Under the pieces are notes generated by a model. The model saw only the letters and a program-made list of their open reading frames with translations. It did not search any database and was not told the DNA's origin. The translations under genes were made by a program, and so were the position numbers. A DNA stretch of 64,000 nt from Macrosoma leucophasiata (taxonomy: Eukaryota; Arthropoda; Insecta; Lepidoptera; Hedylidae): contig JAWQUS010000027.1 of NCBI GenBank assembly GCA_036365455.1, positions 21,192,501-21,256,500 of the forward strand, in the 5' to 3' direction. Position 1 is the stretch's first letter. Each line of letters opens with the position of its first letter. Shown one piece after another: positions 10,930 through 20,787 of this stretch.

Positions 10930-11334
10930 CAGCATCCTGAAATGTCGTCGCGTCGGGTAGGTATATATATTTTTAAGGATCCATGTCTCATAAGGAAAAA
11001 ACGGAACTCTTATGAGATCACTTTATTGTCTGTCATAGATTTTTTAAAAGAAATCTGCTGATTGAGCTGAATTTCGGTACGCATGTAAATTAGTGAAATC
11101 AGTACGTGTGACAAAAGGGGACACTTTTGGGGAATAAATAAGAGCTTTAAAAAAGTTTCAAAACATATTGTGTGACAGTCCCGACACTGAAACTCTACCG
11201 CGATCAGATAAAATTCCTAATAAATGAGCAATCTGTTTGACATTTTAAATGTAATATTCACAAATTAGTTCTTATTCAATTATTATCGCTGCGTTGAGAA
11301 AGGAAATGAGATTTAAATTGTATATACTGATTCA
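10930..11334. other. No gene seen
   Basis: AT-rich sequence without a recognisable repeat or coding signal. Confidence 0.4.
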
Positions 11335-11520
11335 AGCGCATTAGTCACCGGCATAGAGCAACACGGGCCACCGGCCGCGGCGGACCGGAGGGAAATAGCC
11401 ATAGCGTTTGTTACCGATGCAAAATAGTCTGTAATTTTTTGCAACGGGAAATACGTGTGACTCACACACACTACAAAATCCTCTATTACTACGAAACTCA
11501 CACCTTGACCACACCGCGGA
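11335..11520 (+). repeat. Family F repeat, long copy
   Basis: GCATAGAGCAACACGGGCC, GGCCGCGGCGGACCGGAGGG, TACCGATGCAAAATAGTCTG and AAATACGTGTGACTCACACA, ending CTATTACTACGAAACTCACA. It matches 30431-30605 directly and 13936-14118 inverted. It may be a LINE 3' UTR, since its inverted copy ends in an AATAAAG-type tail. Confidence 0.6.
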
Positions 11521-11586
11521 AACTCCGCCAAAATTCCATTAAAACGCTTAATTTGGTCTCTAAAGTCTCTATTACACAGACATCAA

Positions 11587-11863
11587 TCAGTGACGTGTAT
11601 TTACACGTGCACATGTGTGCGTAGCACGTACAAAATACCAACCGTCGCCCATCGGAAGAGGTTGGACGATGCGGGGAAATCGGGCGGGACTCGACGTCGA
11701 TGGCATCTTGTTCTCGGATTTCATGCACACATTTAAACATCTAGGCGACAGGCGTCGTGTGACGGGTTGCTCACTTCCCTTCAAAATGGTCGAGGAGAGC
11801 AATGGCTGCCACATGCGTCATACTCGTGAACGGGTGCTGATTGTGGCGACTGGTCTGTTGTGA
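11587..11863. other. GC-rich unassigned block, open on both strands
   Basis: Noticeably richer in GC and CpG than its surroundings. It is open on + (11615-11863, 82 codons) and on − (11814-11587, 75 codons). No motif, splice signal or repeat match was recognised. It could be an unlisted exon or a degraded transposon. Confidence 0.25.
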
Positions 11864-12033
11864 TTTGCGGGTGTTATTTTCTATCACGATATTAAGCTGT
11901 TGATGGGTATTTGCGTATGTGTTTATATGCAAATATTTATATGCCATGGACGTTCACATTATCTTTACTTTATTTAATAATATTTGTATTAAATCTAAGG
12001 TTTTGACAAAAGAGCAACACGCTGAGTTTGTTG

Positions 12034-12235
12034 GGTAGCGGAGTTCTTTTCAGTAGTGCCTGCACTTGGAACTCTGCTAAGTGAATGACTATGATTATGA
12101 CGAACAGATTTTTCATTTTCTTCTATGAAGGAATTGAATGATTCTCAAAAATTTTATGATTCACGTATCGGTTAAATATTATAATTAAATTGGTATTTAT
12201 TAATACCTATTGAATTATTATTATAAGTCATTCTC
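12034..12235. repeat. Repeat shared with 49155-49335
   Basis: AGCGGAGTTC...CTTGGAACTCTGCTAAG(T/C)GAAT and the following TTTTCATTTTCTTCTATGA region match 49155-49335. The start is itself a stem-loop (GGAGTTC/GAACTCTGC). Confidence 0.5.
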
Positions 12236-12240
12236 TTTAG

Positions 12241-12312
12241 GTAGCTTATAACCCGACAATGCAAAAGTGTCCTTGTAGACCAGTTTGAAATAAATAATTT
12301 GAATTTGAATAA
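12241..12312 (+). mobile_element. LINE 3' tail, another family
   Basis: TGTCCTTGTAGACCAG, then TTTGAAATAAATAATTTGAA and TTTGAAT repeats. This is a typical LINE 3' end with AAATAAAT and hexamer repeats. Confidence 0.45.
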
Positions 12313-12344
12313 GAACACTTATGCTTGTACTTTGACAGAGGGGA

Positions 12345-12425
12345 AAGCCTGCATATGGCTACTCCCCTCCGGTCCGCCGCAGCCGGTGGCCCGTGTTGCT
12401 GTATGGTCACCGTTAGGCTCGAGGT
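12345..12425 (-). repeat. Family F repeat, fragment
   Basis: TGGCTACTCCCCTCCGGTCC and GCCGGTGGCCCGTGTTGC match the GC-rich centre of family F. Confidence 0.5.
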
Positions 12426-12689
12426 TAACAAAAATTAACTTTATGAAAGTTCCCGCTTTGGTTGTTATTTTTTTTACTTTGGCTTTAGAATTAAATTCGT
12501 TTTGTTTATGTTATTAAATCTTTTAATGACTAGCGGAAGAAGAACAAAGAAATGAAATTATACCTTAACTTCAGATTGGTTTCTTATGTCGGAGCTTCTA
12601 GACATAAGCACCACTGCTTCTGCACTAAACATAAATCTATAGTCAAAATGCAGATGCGTTGTCTTAATTATTTAGCCCCTGTGATAGTT

Positions 12690-13070
12690 TTTTTTTTATA
12701 TAATGGCATAGCTATTACGCATATTGCCAGTGTCAAGTAAAACGATATTTCGTATTCATGTTAAGCAACGTAAGAGTAGGAGTCAGTCGGTCAATTATCA
12801 GATCAGTCAGTCAGTCAGAGTCACAGTCAGTATATCGAGTAAAGCGATGGCTACTTTACCAGAACATTTTTAATGACATTTTGGAGGCAACCTAAAAAGC
12901 CGTGTTTTCGCACTGTTATTTTATTTCACAATACACGGGCACTGTAATAAACTTATATCAAACAAAATGCCATCAATTTTATTAAATATAACTCTTAAAT
13001 ACACCAAGAAAATGAAATAAAATAAGAGCACCACACGCCTCTTGCAAGGTTCCCGCCAAAACTCCTCTGT
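12690..13070 (-). mobile_element. K element, copy 1 (poly(A) element, antisense)
   Basis: T-run, then ATGGCATAGCTATTACGC, a CAGT-rich variable centre (12780-12835) and GAGTAAAGCGATGGCTAC. It ends at the constant 5' terminus, the complement of GAGTTTTGGCGGGAACC. Other copies are at 31375-31790 and 42610-43026. Confidence 0.7.
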
Positions 13071-13077
13071 AATAGTT

Positions 13078-13203
13078 AACACATTGCCATCTAACCGGAA
13101 CACGATAGTGCTAAACACTATCTTTTAGCGGCAGATGGATTAGGTAATGCGGTGGTGCCTAAGCCTCTCAAGCTCCTACACTGGAACTCTACCACCAGTA
13201 AAA
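13078..13203 (-). mobile_element. SINE-M 5' half, subfamily II
   Basis: CATCTAACCGGAACACGATAG to CTGGAACTCTACCACCAGTA. It abuts the K element. The following 13205-13585 is AT-rich with nothing assigned. Confidence 0.75.
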
Positions 13204-13585
13204 AAGTCCTAGTCTCCTCCTTGTTTGCCATTATCAAATGAAAATTAAAAAATTGCGTCTACTTAGAAATGCACGGGTATATTTTGTAATCAGAGTAATA
13301 TCCCTCATTATCAATAAATATTACGTAAACATAAAATTGACCATATACGTTATAAACATAGGAATGCCAACATAATCTATGGCGTATGACCATACAAACA
13401 TGTTGTATGACCAGGAAATGTGAAAACCTTGAAAATGTCCCTTTTACACTAATTACTAATACGTCATACAAATATGGATGTATTTGCATTAAACTCGGAA
13501 ACTGTAGCGTTACATACATTTCATTTGCATGTAAGAAAAAATACATAAATATTCAATTCTAGTTAAGAATGTGATTATCTTTAAG

Positions 13586-13670
13586 CCCTGTAATTTCCGG
13601 CACAGATGCATAACACCGTAGGCCTCAGGAGTGGTCACACATCTGCATTTGACCTTAGAAAAGTATAGAT
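13586..13670 (+). mobile_element. SINE-M internal fragment
   Basis: CCCTGTAATTTCCGGCACAG to CATTTGACC; both ends are lost. Confidence 0.65.
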
Positions 13671-13683
13671 ACTAACATCGATG

Positions 13684-13932
13684 TTTTTTTTTATGTAACA
13701 AAAGTGGCAAACATGCATGCAATTCACATTGATGGTAAGTGATGACTGCAGCCTATAGACACTCACACAACGACCAGAGGTTAAAATGCAGATGCGTTGC
13801 CACTCCTGAGGCCTAAGGTGTCATGGCTCTGTGCCGGAAATTACACGGCCATACATTACCACCTGATTGGAACACGATAGTGCGGAACACTACCATTTAG
13901 CGGCAAGTATATTAAGTAATGCGGTGGTGCAT
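13684..13932 (-). mobile_element. SINE-M lacking its 5' end
   Basis: T8-ATGTAACAAAAGTGGC to AATGCGGTGGTGC, where family F sequence begins. Confidence 0.8.
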
Positions 13933-13935
13933 GTA

Positions 13936-14118
13936 TAAATGTGTGCGTGAAATTCTTTATTGTACTTTGTTAAAGTCAAGGTGTATGGTTTGTTGTAATA
14001 GACAATTTTTGTAGTGTGTGTGTGTGTGACACGTTTTTCCCCCCGCAAAATTACAGACTGTTTTGCATCGGTAATAAACGCTGGCTACTCCCCTCCAGTC
14101 CGCCGCGGCCGGCGGCCT
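13936..14118 (-). repeat. Family F repeat with (GT)n
   Basis: TTCTTTATTGTACTTTGTTA, AGTCAAGGTGT, a (TG)n run, TGTTTTGCATCGGTAATAAA and CCGCGGCCGGCGGCC. In reverse it ends with an AATAAAG-type tail, suggesting a retroelement 3' end. Confidence 0.6.
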
Positions 14119-14274
14119 TCTCATAAGGCCTCCCCATAGAGGGGTTCTCTTTTCTCTAACGTCTTTCAACAGAAACGATGATGACGGGTCTATACACCAC
14201 TTAACCAGATGGTGGAAAATACCACAGACTTGGTACTCTTTAGCAGTATGTTAAAACGTAACTTTCAAGTCCAA

Positions 14275-14577
14275 TCATACAGGCAAACACCCACAATTCG
14301 CCGGTTACGTTTTGGCCCATGTAACAGGTGGCGAGCCTATTGACATCTCCGGGCACATTACCAAACTTCGCGATACTAGGAAACTTCCAGAAAATAGAAA
14401 AATTCCGATAGAAGTAAAGATACCTCTGCCTACCCCTTCGGGGATTACAGGCGTGAAGTTACGTTTAAGTAAAGATAAAAGATTTTATACCGTATCTAAT
14501 ATCCCCCGACCCGAGAATCGAACCCAGGACTCCGGCGTAGTAGTAGTGGCCTGCTACCACTAGGCTACTGAGCAGCA
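14275..14577 (-). mobile_element. SINE-B, antisense, with a displaced inverted tail
   Basis: The head at the right (B box as CGAGAATCGAACCCAGG, anticodon side CCTGCTACCACTAGGCTACTG) is clear. The 3' tail is absent from the left end. Instead a + oriented tail (ACCTCTGCCTACCCCTTCGG and on) sits at 14428-14474 inside the body. Confidence 0.8.
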
Positions 14578-14884
14578 TGTTAATTATCTAAAACCATTTT
14601 GTTTGTCATCCGTCTCCTTTACCCACAGTGATCTGTGCCTTTACCGGAGCTATACTACCAGTTTATATGCTTAAGGTATTCCACATCATTCGGTGTAAAC
14701 ATTCACCCATACATTCTCTGTTTGCGAATAACTAACTGCATATCTCAAGAACTGGTCAATAAAAGCGAAGGACACACGGCGGATGCATATTTCATACTAG
14801 GCCGTGTGAACTAGATTCGCTTAGTTTCCTTGAACACACGTAAATCAATGTGTTAAAGATTGATCTTATGGTGATACTAGATGC

Positions 14885-15055
14885 CCCAACAAACTTCGTA
14901 TTGTCTTAGAGTTAGGAATTAAATGTCCAAAAAAACTAAAAAAAATGTTTTGTGAGAATCATTTTGACCATTTAGGATCATAAAAAATAGATAACAACCG
15001 AATTTCATACCAAATATATACAAACATTTTCATAATGATCGGTAAAGCCGTTTTG
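14885..15055. repeat. Diverged short repeat of the 'AACTTCGTATTG' type
   Basis: CCCAACAAACTTCGTATTG is shared with 19994-20190 and, inverted, 48700-48945. Only partly alignable. Confidence 0.4.
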
Positions 15056-15057
15056 GA

Positions 15058-15345
15058 GGACCTCAGCGTAGTAACTACTACTACGCTGAGGTCCTGGGTT
15101 CGATTCCCGGGGTTATGAGAGACAATGGTGTAAACTCCTTTATCTCTGGTTCTTTTGAGATTTCTCCATTTTCTGGAAATTTCCCAGTACCTCGAAGTTT
15201 GTTAATGTGCCCGGAGATGTCAACAGGCACGCCACCTGTTAAAAACGTAACCGGCGAATCGTGGGTGTTTGCCTGTATGCTTGAATGCATGCATTTACCT
15301 CTGCCTACCCCTTCGGGGATTACAGGCGTGAAGTTACGTTTACGT
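15058..15345 (+). mobile_element. SINE-B, 5'-truncated with inverted junction
   Basis: From the anticodon side of the tRNA-like head (GTCCTGGGTTCGATTCCCGG) to TTACAGGCGTGAAGTTACG. The 5' junction is a 16-bp foldback (15058-15073 with 15079-15094). Confidence 0.85.
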
Positions 15346-15414
15346 TTTTATGGTACAAACACGAGAATTTTATATGTTTAGAGATTTTTGTGATACTGTG
15401 ATGACATCGGATAA

Positions 15415-15775
15415 AGAGCGCATGGGCCGGCGGCTGGTGTAGTTCTTAAACGATCTACTCGGTTAAGTACTACGGGCGCGGTCGGGTAGTGTGATGGGTG
15501 ACCGCTAGTGGCAAAATTAATGCGCGTTTCCGTGCTTCGGAGGGCACGTTAAGCCGTCAGTCCCGGTTGCTATCGATAAATAGCAGTCGTTAAATCTTGT
15601 CGGAGGCCTTATAGGCGGTTTGAAAATATCCGACAGCGGGTTGGCCTCTAACCCAGCCACCTCCACCAATCCGAATTGGAGCAGCGTGGTGGAGTAAGCT
15701 CCAGGCCTCCCCCCAAAAAGGGGAGAAACTCGTGCCCAGCAGTGGGATGTATAATGGGTTGCCATTATTATGATG
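15415..15775 (+). mobile_element. 5S-derived SINE, copy 3
   Basis: Full length. CGGTTAAGTACTACGGGC and GATGGGTGACCGC mark the 5S-like head. The tail is CCCAGCAGTGGGATGTATAA followed by GGGTTGCCATTATTATG. Confidence 0.88.
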
Positions 15776-15784
15776 ACATCGGGA

Positions 15785-16489
15785 CAAGACGACCTCACCC
15801 TTATTAAAGGAGAATTCTACCGATCGTGGAATCGGAAGAAAGTTAACCGAATAATGGCGGTCAAACCATTATAATAGGCGACAGTAAATACAAGAACGCA
15901 GAATGGGGAGCATCAGGCATCAGAGGGCTTTTGGCCTACATATTTAAACAGCTGTCAACGGGAGATCTCATTGGCTCATAGCCTCCACTAAGGGGATTGG
16001 TACGATTAAGGAGATGCAGCTGTTGTTTTAGTAATTAGTTGGCAGTTCAACTGGATTTTGGATTTGTTGAGCCCTGACTGAGCGAATACAAGCACGATCC
16101 ATTTAATTAGGATTATAAAGCGATATTAAAGACTACTTACAGCATTCTTCATGGACGACATCATAATATACTTTTTCTTATCCAAATCGAACATAAATGA
16201 ATTAAGAGCCTCTTTGAAGTACGTTAAAAATGTTACTACACAATGGCCAATCCACTACGTGACCATTTCAGAGGTCGAGGCAGAGCAAGACTGACCGACG
16301 TCAACCAAATAGATCACAATACATATTAACCAAAGGTGGACTTATGAGTCTTCATAAAACTGGCAGGCTCGAGAATAGTGACCAATGAGGTTTACAAAAC
16401 ACGTGAGGTTTACAAAAACAGACAAATTTTGTGCTCTTTTTCTTACCTGTAAGATATTTGTTAGGAGATAAAATCAGAAGTAATTGTAG
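15785..16489. other. No gene; diverged family R LINE scrap
   Basis: 16240-16400 (GGTCGAGGCAGAGCAAGACTG...AACCAAATAG) resembles the PGRPRLTYHDQIG block of family R, heavily mutated. The rest is unassigned. Confidence 0.35.
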
Positions 16490-17085
16490 TGAACATAACT
16501 CAAACTCCAACTCAAAAATTTATTTAATCACTTGGAAATAATAGAATTTGCTCGTGATAGGTCAAATTACAAAATAAAAAAAAATTAAAGCGAAATAACA
16601 ACTGATACATTGTTGTTGATGTTCACTTACAACAATTTTCACAATATGATAGGTATTTATAACTATGTTTCACAATATCAATGCACATTCATTTCACAAA
16701 ATTATTGTTTTAAGTCTTGTGGAGCTAGACCAGCATTCGTCTAGGCATCTCTATCCTTTACATAGTCATCGAGTCTATAGTACGCATTTTTACATAGTGT
16801 GCGTTTAACACATGACTTGAATTTATTATCTGTAAGTTCAAGAAGGTTGGACGGATACATTTTATTAAAATCTACATACGACATATTTGGAAAATCTACC
16901 ATGGTATTATTTACCATTCAGACTATATAAAAATAAGACGACCTCAGACCTGAGTTACATTCGTAATAAATATAACCGCAGAGGTCGTTTATTTAGAACA
17001 ATCTCTTACAATTTCAAATTAACCTACACACTCGGCCGTGACGAATTATTGTATTATTTTAAGCCACTGTACATTTAATTGTTTG
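16490..17085 (-). mobile_element. LINE ORF2 C-terminus, 3' UTR and (TTTGAG)n-like tail
   Basis: On the − strand, a frame ending near 16744 reads FKSCVKRTLCKNAYYRLDDY and stops. The 3' UTR follows, then AAATAAATTTTTGAGTTGG and hexamer repeats. Coding sequence upstream of 16900 is broken by stops. The pattern suits the CR1/L2/Jockey supergroup; the clade is unresolved. The same 3' UTR is seen at 40440-40560. Confidence 0.65.
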
Positions 17086-17119
17086 TTTTTCATGAAAGTG
17101 GAATGACTGGCATGTATTC

Positions 17120-17578
17120 GGTTAGGATGCCACTGCTGAATTAATTCGTTCATCCAGATATCTGCACACATGATTTAATATGCGTATTTTTAATGAAATT
17201 ATTTATCTTTAACAGCCAGTAATCCTTATTTGCGACCGATTTGATTTTACTTCATTATGAGGAAAGACATTGCTTTAATTTGATATATAAATTATTAATG
17301 TAAGTTATGGACGTAAATAGTTATCGGGGCGGAACGTAAATATGTAGGGGCGGCCAAGTGCGTAGTGGCAGCCGTAATTTTTCGAAGTCTTTATTCATAC
17401 TTCCGTGAAGTGAACAATATTTCATTAAAAAATCAGTAAAGAAATACTTGCGGCCAAATTTGATAGGCAATTAAGTGGATAATATATAATTATATTCTCT
17501 ATATTATAACTATGCATAAAAATTAGGTTTGCGGCATATCTGGATGAACGTAATAATTCTGCAGAGGGATCCTAACCC
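17120..17578. mobile_element. TIR DNA element, ~460 bp
   Basis: The left end GGTTAGGATGCC...ATTCGTTCATCCAGATAT is mirrored at the right end ATATCTGGATGAACG...GGGATCCTAACC. The arms are about 50-60 bp and imperfect. Single arms recur at 42540-42605 and 54875-54945. Confidence 0.7.
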
Positions 17579-17679
17579 ACATTTTATAGACCACGTAATT
17601 TGCAAGTATAAAAAAAACATACACTTAGAACCTAATAAAATAATTTGCAACGATGTCAACCGCGCTGTGTTATAATGTT

Positions 17680-17812
17680 ATACGCCCTCTGTGTCGAAAA
17701 TCACGGTCCCAAAAAAGACCATCTATCGGAAAAACGATGGTGCTGAACACTACTATTTAACGTCAGATAGATCAGTGTTTAGGCATTGAAACTCTACCAC
17801 CAGTGAAATTAT
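17680..17812 (-). mobile_element. SINE-M 5' half, diverged
   Basis: GGTGCTGAACACTACTATTT and GAAACTCTACCACCAGTGAA are recognisable; the middle is eroded. Confidence 0.55.
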
Positions 17813-17814
17813 TA

Positions 17815-18456
17815 TTTTTTAAAGATCTGATCAGCGCATGAGCCGCATAACGAAATCACTTAATCTCTTTTGATTTTTAACTGATTGATCAAAGACGTAA
17901 ACGGGCACAAAACGATCCAATAAGTCGGTCGAGTCGTAGCTTGTAGCAAGCATCAGATCTTGGGTATGCTGCCAGGCGCTTAAAAGCTTTTATATATATT
18001 ATATTTTCATCAAACCAATTAGCAAACAATTTGTCAATTACCATAACAACCAACAATAAGATTCGACCAAAGATAACTAGAACGGACACCGACCATAGAT
18101 TAGGCTGTGGCAATGTCAGTGTTGCAACGTTTCCTCGGGTGGCATTGCGTTTGCGACACCTGGCAATTAGTGGCACGCATGCCACTTGAGATGGTGGCGG
18201 TTGTGCCATCGGATATGATTCTTTGGGTTTTTGTGAAAGAATGCGATGTGACTCAGCAAACTCAACTTAATAGCTGTCTCCGATGACGTCTATTTTCAAG
18301 GAGTAAGCATAGATGAATAAGCGGATCGAGAAATTTAATTTGGAGGAGGATAGGGTGGGCGATTAGATGGAGACTTCTAACTAATAATGGTGGCAAAAAA
18401 ACAACCAGCTCTTGTAAATAGCATGTGAATATTGTCCTTAGGTCCAGTTAGGTAGG
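17815..18456. other. No supported gene
   Basis: A − strand frame (18209-17889, 106 codons) has one hydrophobic run, but no splice sites, motif or codon signal were recognised. Treated as chance. Confidence 0.4.
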
Positions 18457-19035
18457 TCCAACTTCGAGAAAGAGGTCAATCGCCGAATCCAACTCGGATG
18501 GGCAGCGTTCGGGAAGCTGCGTTATATCTTCTCGTCCAATTTACCGCAGTGTCTGAAGAAGAAGGTCTTTGACCAGTGTGTGTTGCCAGTGATGACATAC
18601 GGAACTGAAACGTGGTCGCTCACTATGGGCCTCGTAAGAAGGCTCAAGGTCACTCAGAGAGCAATGGAGAGAAATTGATTGGAAAATTCGATCTCGCAAA
18701 GAAACTTCGAGCATAGCCATGCTCGAAGTTTCTCTGCGAGATCGAATCAGAAATGAGGAGATCCGCATGAGAACCAAAGTAACCGAATAGCGAAACTGAA
18801 GTGGGCACATAGCTCGCAGAACTGACGGCCGTTGGGGCAGAAGAGTTTTGGAGTGGCGACCGCGTACCGGAAGACGAAGCGTTGGCAAGCCCCTCACGAG
18901 GTGGACCGACGACCTGGTGAAGGTCGCGGGCAATCGCTGGATGAGGGCGGCCCGGGACCGTTCGTTGTGGCATTCTTTGGGGGAGGCCTTTGTTCAGCAG
19001 TGGACGTCTTTTGGCTGAAATGATAATGATGATTG
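18457..19035 (+). mobile_element. RTE-clade LINE 3' end (family H), best copy
   Basis: Reads RIQLGWAAFGKLR, LPQCLKKKVFDQCVLPVMTY, TETWSLTMGLVRRLKVTQRA, then after a foldback mutation LRDRIRNEEIRMRTKVT and WRPRTGRRSVGKPLTRWTDD. It is frameshifted in places. The 3' UTR is CAGCAGTGGACGTCTTTTGG and the tail ATGATAATGATGAT. This is typical of lepidopteran RTE elements (HmRTE-like). It is a dead, 5'-truncated copy. Confidence 0.85.
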
Positions 19036-19351
19036 TCCTTAGATATTTTCCATTTAACCAGAGATTAAATTGGCCAATAATATCAACTTATAAGTATATG
19101 GCGTACCTATCATGTTAGAAAATAGCAGTGCTCATACTGCTCATTGACAAACGAATACTGCAGCTGGCAGAAATTAGAGGTCCACCTACGTCCAAATGCA
19201 TTGTCACTCCTAAGGACTTTGCTATTTTGTATGTTTACTACGATTACATACCTACCCACATTAGTAACAACTTTACTTATAGGTGAAACTCATTATTATG
19301 TTAGCGCTTTAGGGCTTATTCTCAGCAGTAACATTTTATCACATAAAACGC

Positions 19352-19650
19352 TGGGGTACTGAGTACTGGGTTTGATCCTAGGGGCGGGGAGGTAGAACAA
19401 CTGAGATTTTGTGTACCTCTGTCTGAGTTTGGTAATGTTCCCGAAGATGTTAATGAGCTCGCCACCTGAGACAAAAAGTTACTGACGAATCAGGCCTGTA
19501 TGTATACTTGAATTCATACATTTACTTGACAAAAGGTTACCGACGAATCAGGGGTATATGTACACTTTAATGCAAACATTTACTTCTGTGCTAATTCTTC
19601 TTAATTCTGTCTACGCCTATGGGAATTACAGGCGTGAAGTAACGTTACAA
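19352..19650 (+). mobile_element. SINE-B with internal tandem duplication
   Basis: The diverged head GGTTTGATCC runs to ATTACAGGCGTGAAGTAACG. A ~57-bp segment is present twice (about 19470-19526 and 19527-19583), starting TGA(GA)CAAAA-GTTAC. Confidence 0.75.
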
Positions 19651-19837
19651 AACATGAGAAAAACCGCGGTTAAGAGCTAGTTATCGAATAAACATAGAGT
19701 AGCATTTGGACAGAATGTAAGCGACGGAGAGAGGCGCGCCCTTCGACCGACTCCGGTTAGAGGTTCCGGTAGCGAATTGGCTGGCACCTTCGAATTTATG
19801 GATGCGGCATATCATTTTATATTTAAAGTATTATTAT

Positions 19838-19985
19838 AAGGTAATGTGCCCGGAGATGTCAAGGCTCGCGACCTGTTACATGGGCCAAAACGTAACTGGC
19901 GAATCGTGTTTGCATGTACGCTTGAATGCATGCATTTACCTCTGCCTACCCCTTCGGGGATTACAGGCGTAAAGTTACGTTATTA
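19838..19985 (+). mobile_element. SINE-B 3' half
   Basis: GGTAATGTGCCCGGAGATGT to GGATTACAGGCGTAAAGTTA. Confidence 0.8.
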
Positions 19986-19993
19986 TTATAATA

Positions 19994-20190
19994 CTAGCTG
20001 ACCCGGAAAACTTCGTATTGCCTCAGAATTAAATAATGCGCCAAAGGTTTCATAGACATACGGACTGTTTGTATGGGAAAATGAAATTGTGTTTTATACT
20101 ATTCCTCTTCAATTTCTTTACCTTTTAAACCTTCCCTGGACTTACAAAAATAATTCAAAACCAAAATTAGCCAAATCGGTCCAGAATATA
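19994..20190 (+). repeat. Short interspersed repeat 'ACTAGCTGACCCG'
   Basis: CTAGCTGACCCGGAAAACTT, CGTATTGCCTCAG and AGCCAAATCGGTCCAG; an inverted, more complete copy is at 48700-48945. It resembles the CTAG-ended non-autonomous repeats common in Lepidoptera. Confidence 0.5.
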
Positions 20191-20368
20191 CATTAAAATA
20201 AAAGTCAAGAACGATTGGACCGACTTAACTAATTTTGTTTTTTAAATATTCATGAAAGTCGAGGAAAATTTTGAAAGGTGATTAAATACGGAATAATAAG
20301 AAGATATGACAGCAATATTTAAACGTTTTTTTAGCAGTCAAACATTAGATTTTTGCTATTGATAGTCT

Positions 20369-20539
20369 AGCAGTCGTTAAACCTTGTCGAAGGCCTTATG
20401 GACAGTTTGAAAATATCCGACAGCGGATTGGCCACTAACCCTTATCTCCACCATCCCGCATTGAAATAAGCTCCAGGCCTCCCTCAAGAAGAGGGAGGCC
20501 TGGAGAGGAGAGAGAGACTCGTGCCCGTGTGACAGTGGG
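20369..20539 (+). mobile_element. 5S-derived SINE, copy 4, 5'-truncated
   Basis: Starts at AGCAGTCGTTAAACCTTGTC, so it lacks the 5S part. It carries a 15-bp perfect foldback (20471-20505). SINE-M follows without a gap. Confidence 0.8.
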
Positions 20540-20787
20540 TCTTTTTTGTGTAATGAAAGTGGCAAACATTCATGCAGTTCACATTGATGTTAAGTGATGA
20601 CTGCAGCCTAAAGACACCTACACAAAGACCTGAGGTCAAAAGAAATGGGAAACATATTACTTACTTATTATTATTAAATGAGATTTTTGTCCAACCGGAA
20701 CACGATAGTGCTGAACACTACCATTTAGCAGCAAGTATCTTAGGTAATGCGGTGGTGCCTCCGCCACTGGAGCTCTACCACCAGTAG
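20540..20787 (-). mobile_element. SINE-M with internal deletion
   Basis: TTTTTTGTGTAATGAAAGTGG to CTCTACCACCAGTAG; about 45 bp of the centre is replaced around 20640-20690. Beyond it, 20790-21595 holds nothing I can assign. Confidence 0.8.

Noticed and set aside
12690..13070. Solo LTR interpretation of the K element
   Set aside because: All three copies have an A-run on the same side and no clear TG...CA ends or 4-6-bp duplication.
17889..18209. 106-codon − strand frame with one hydrophobic run
   Set aside because: No splice signals, motif, conserved pattern or repeat match; likely chance.
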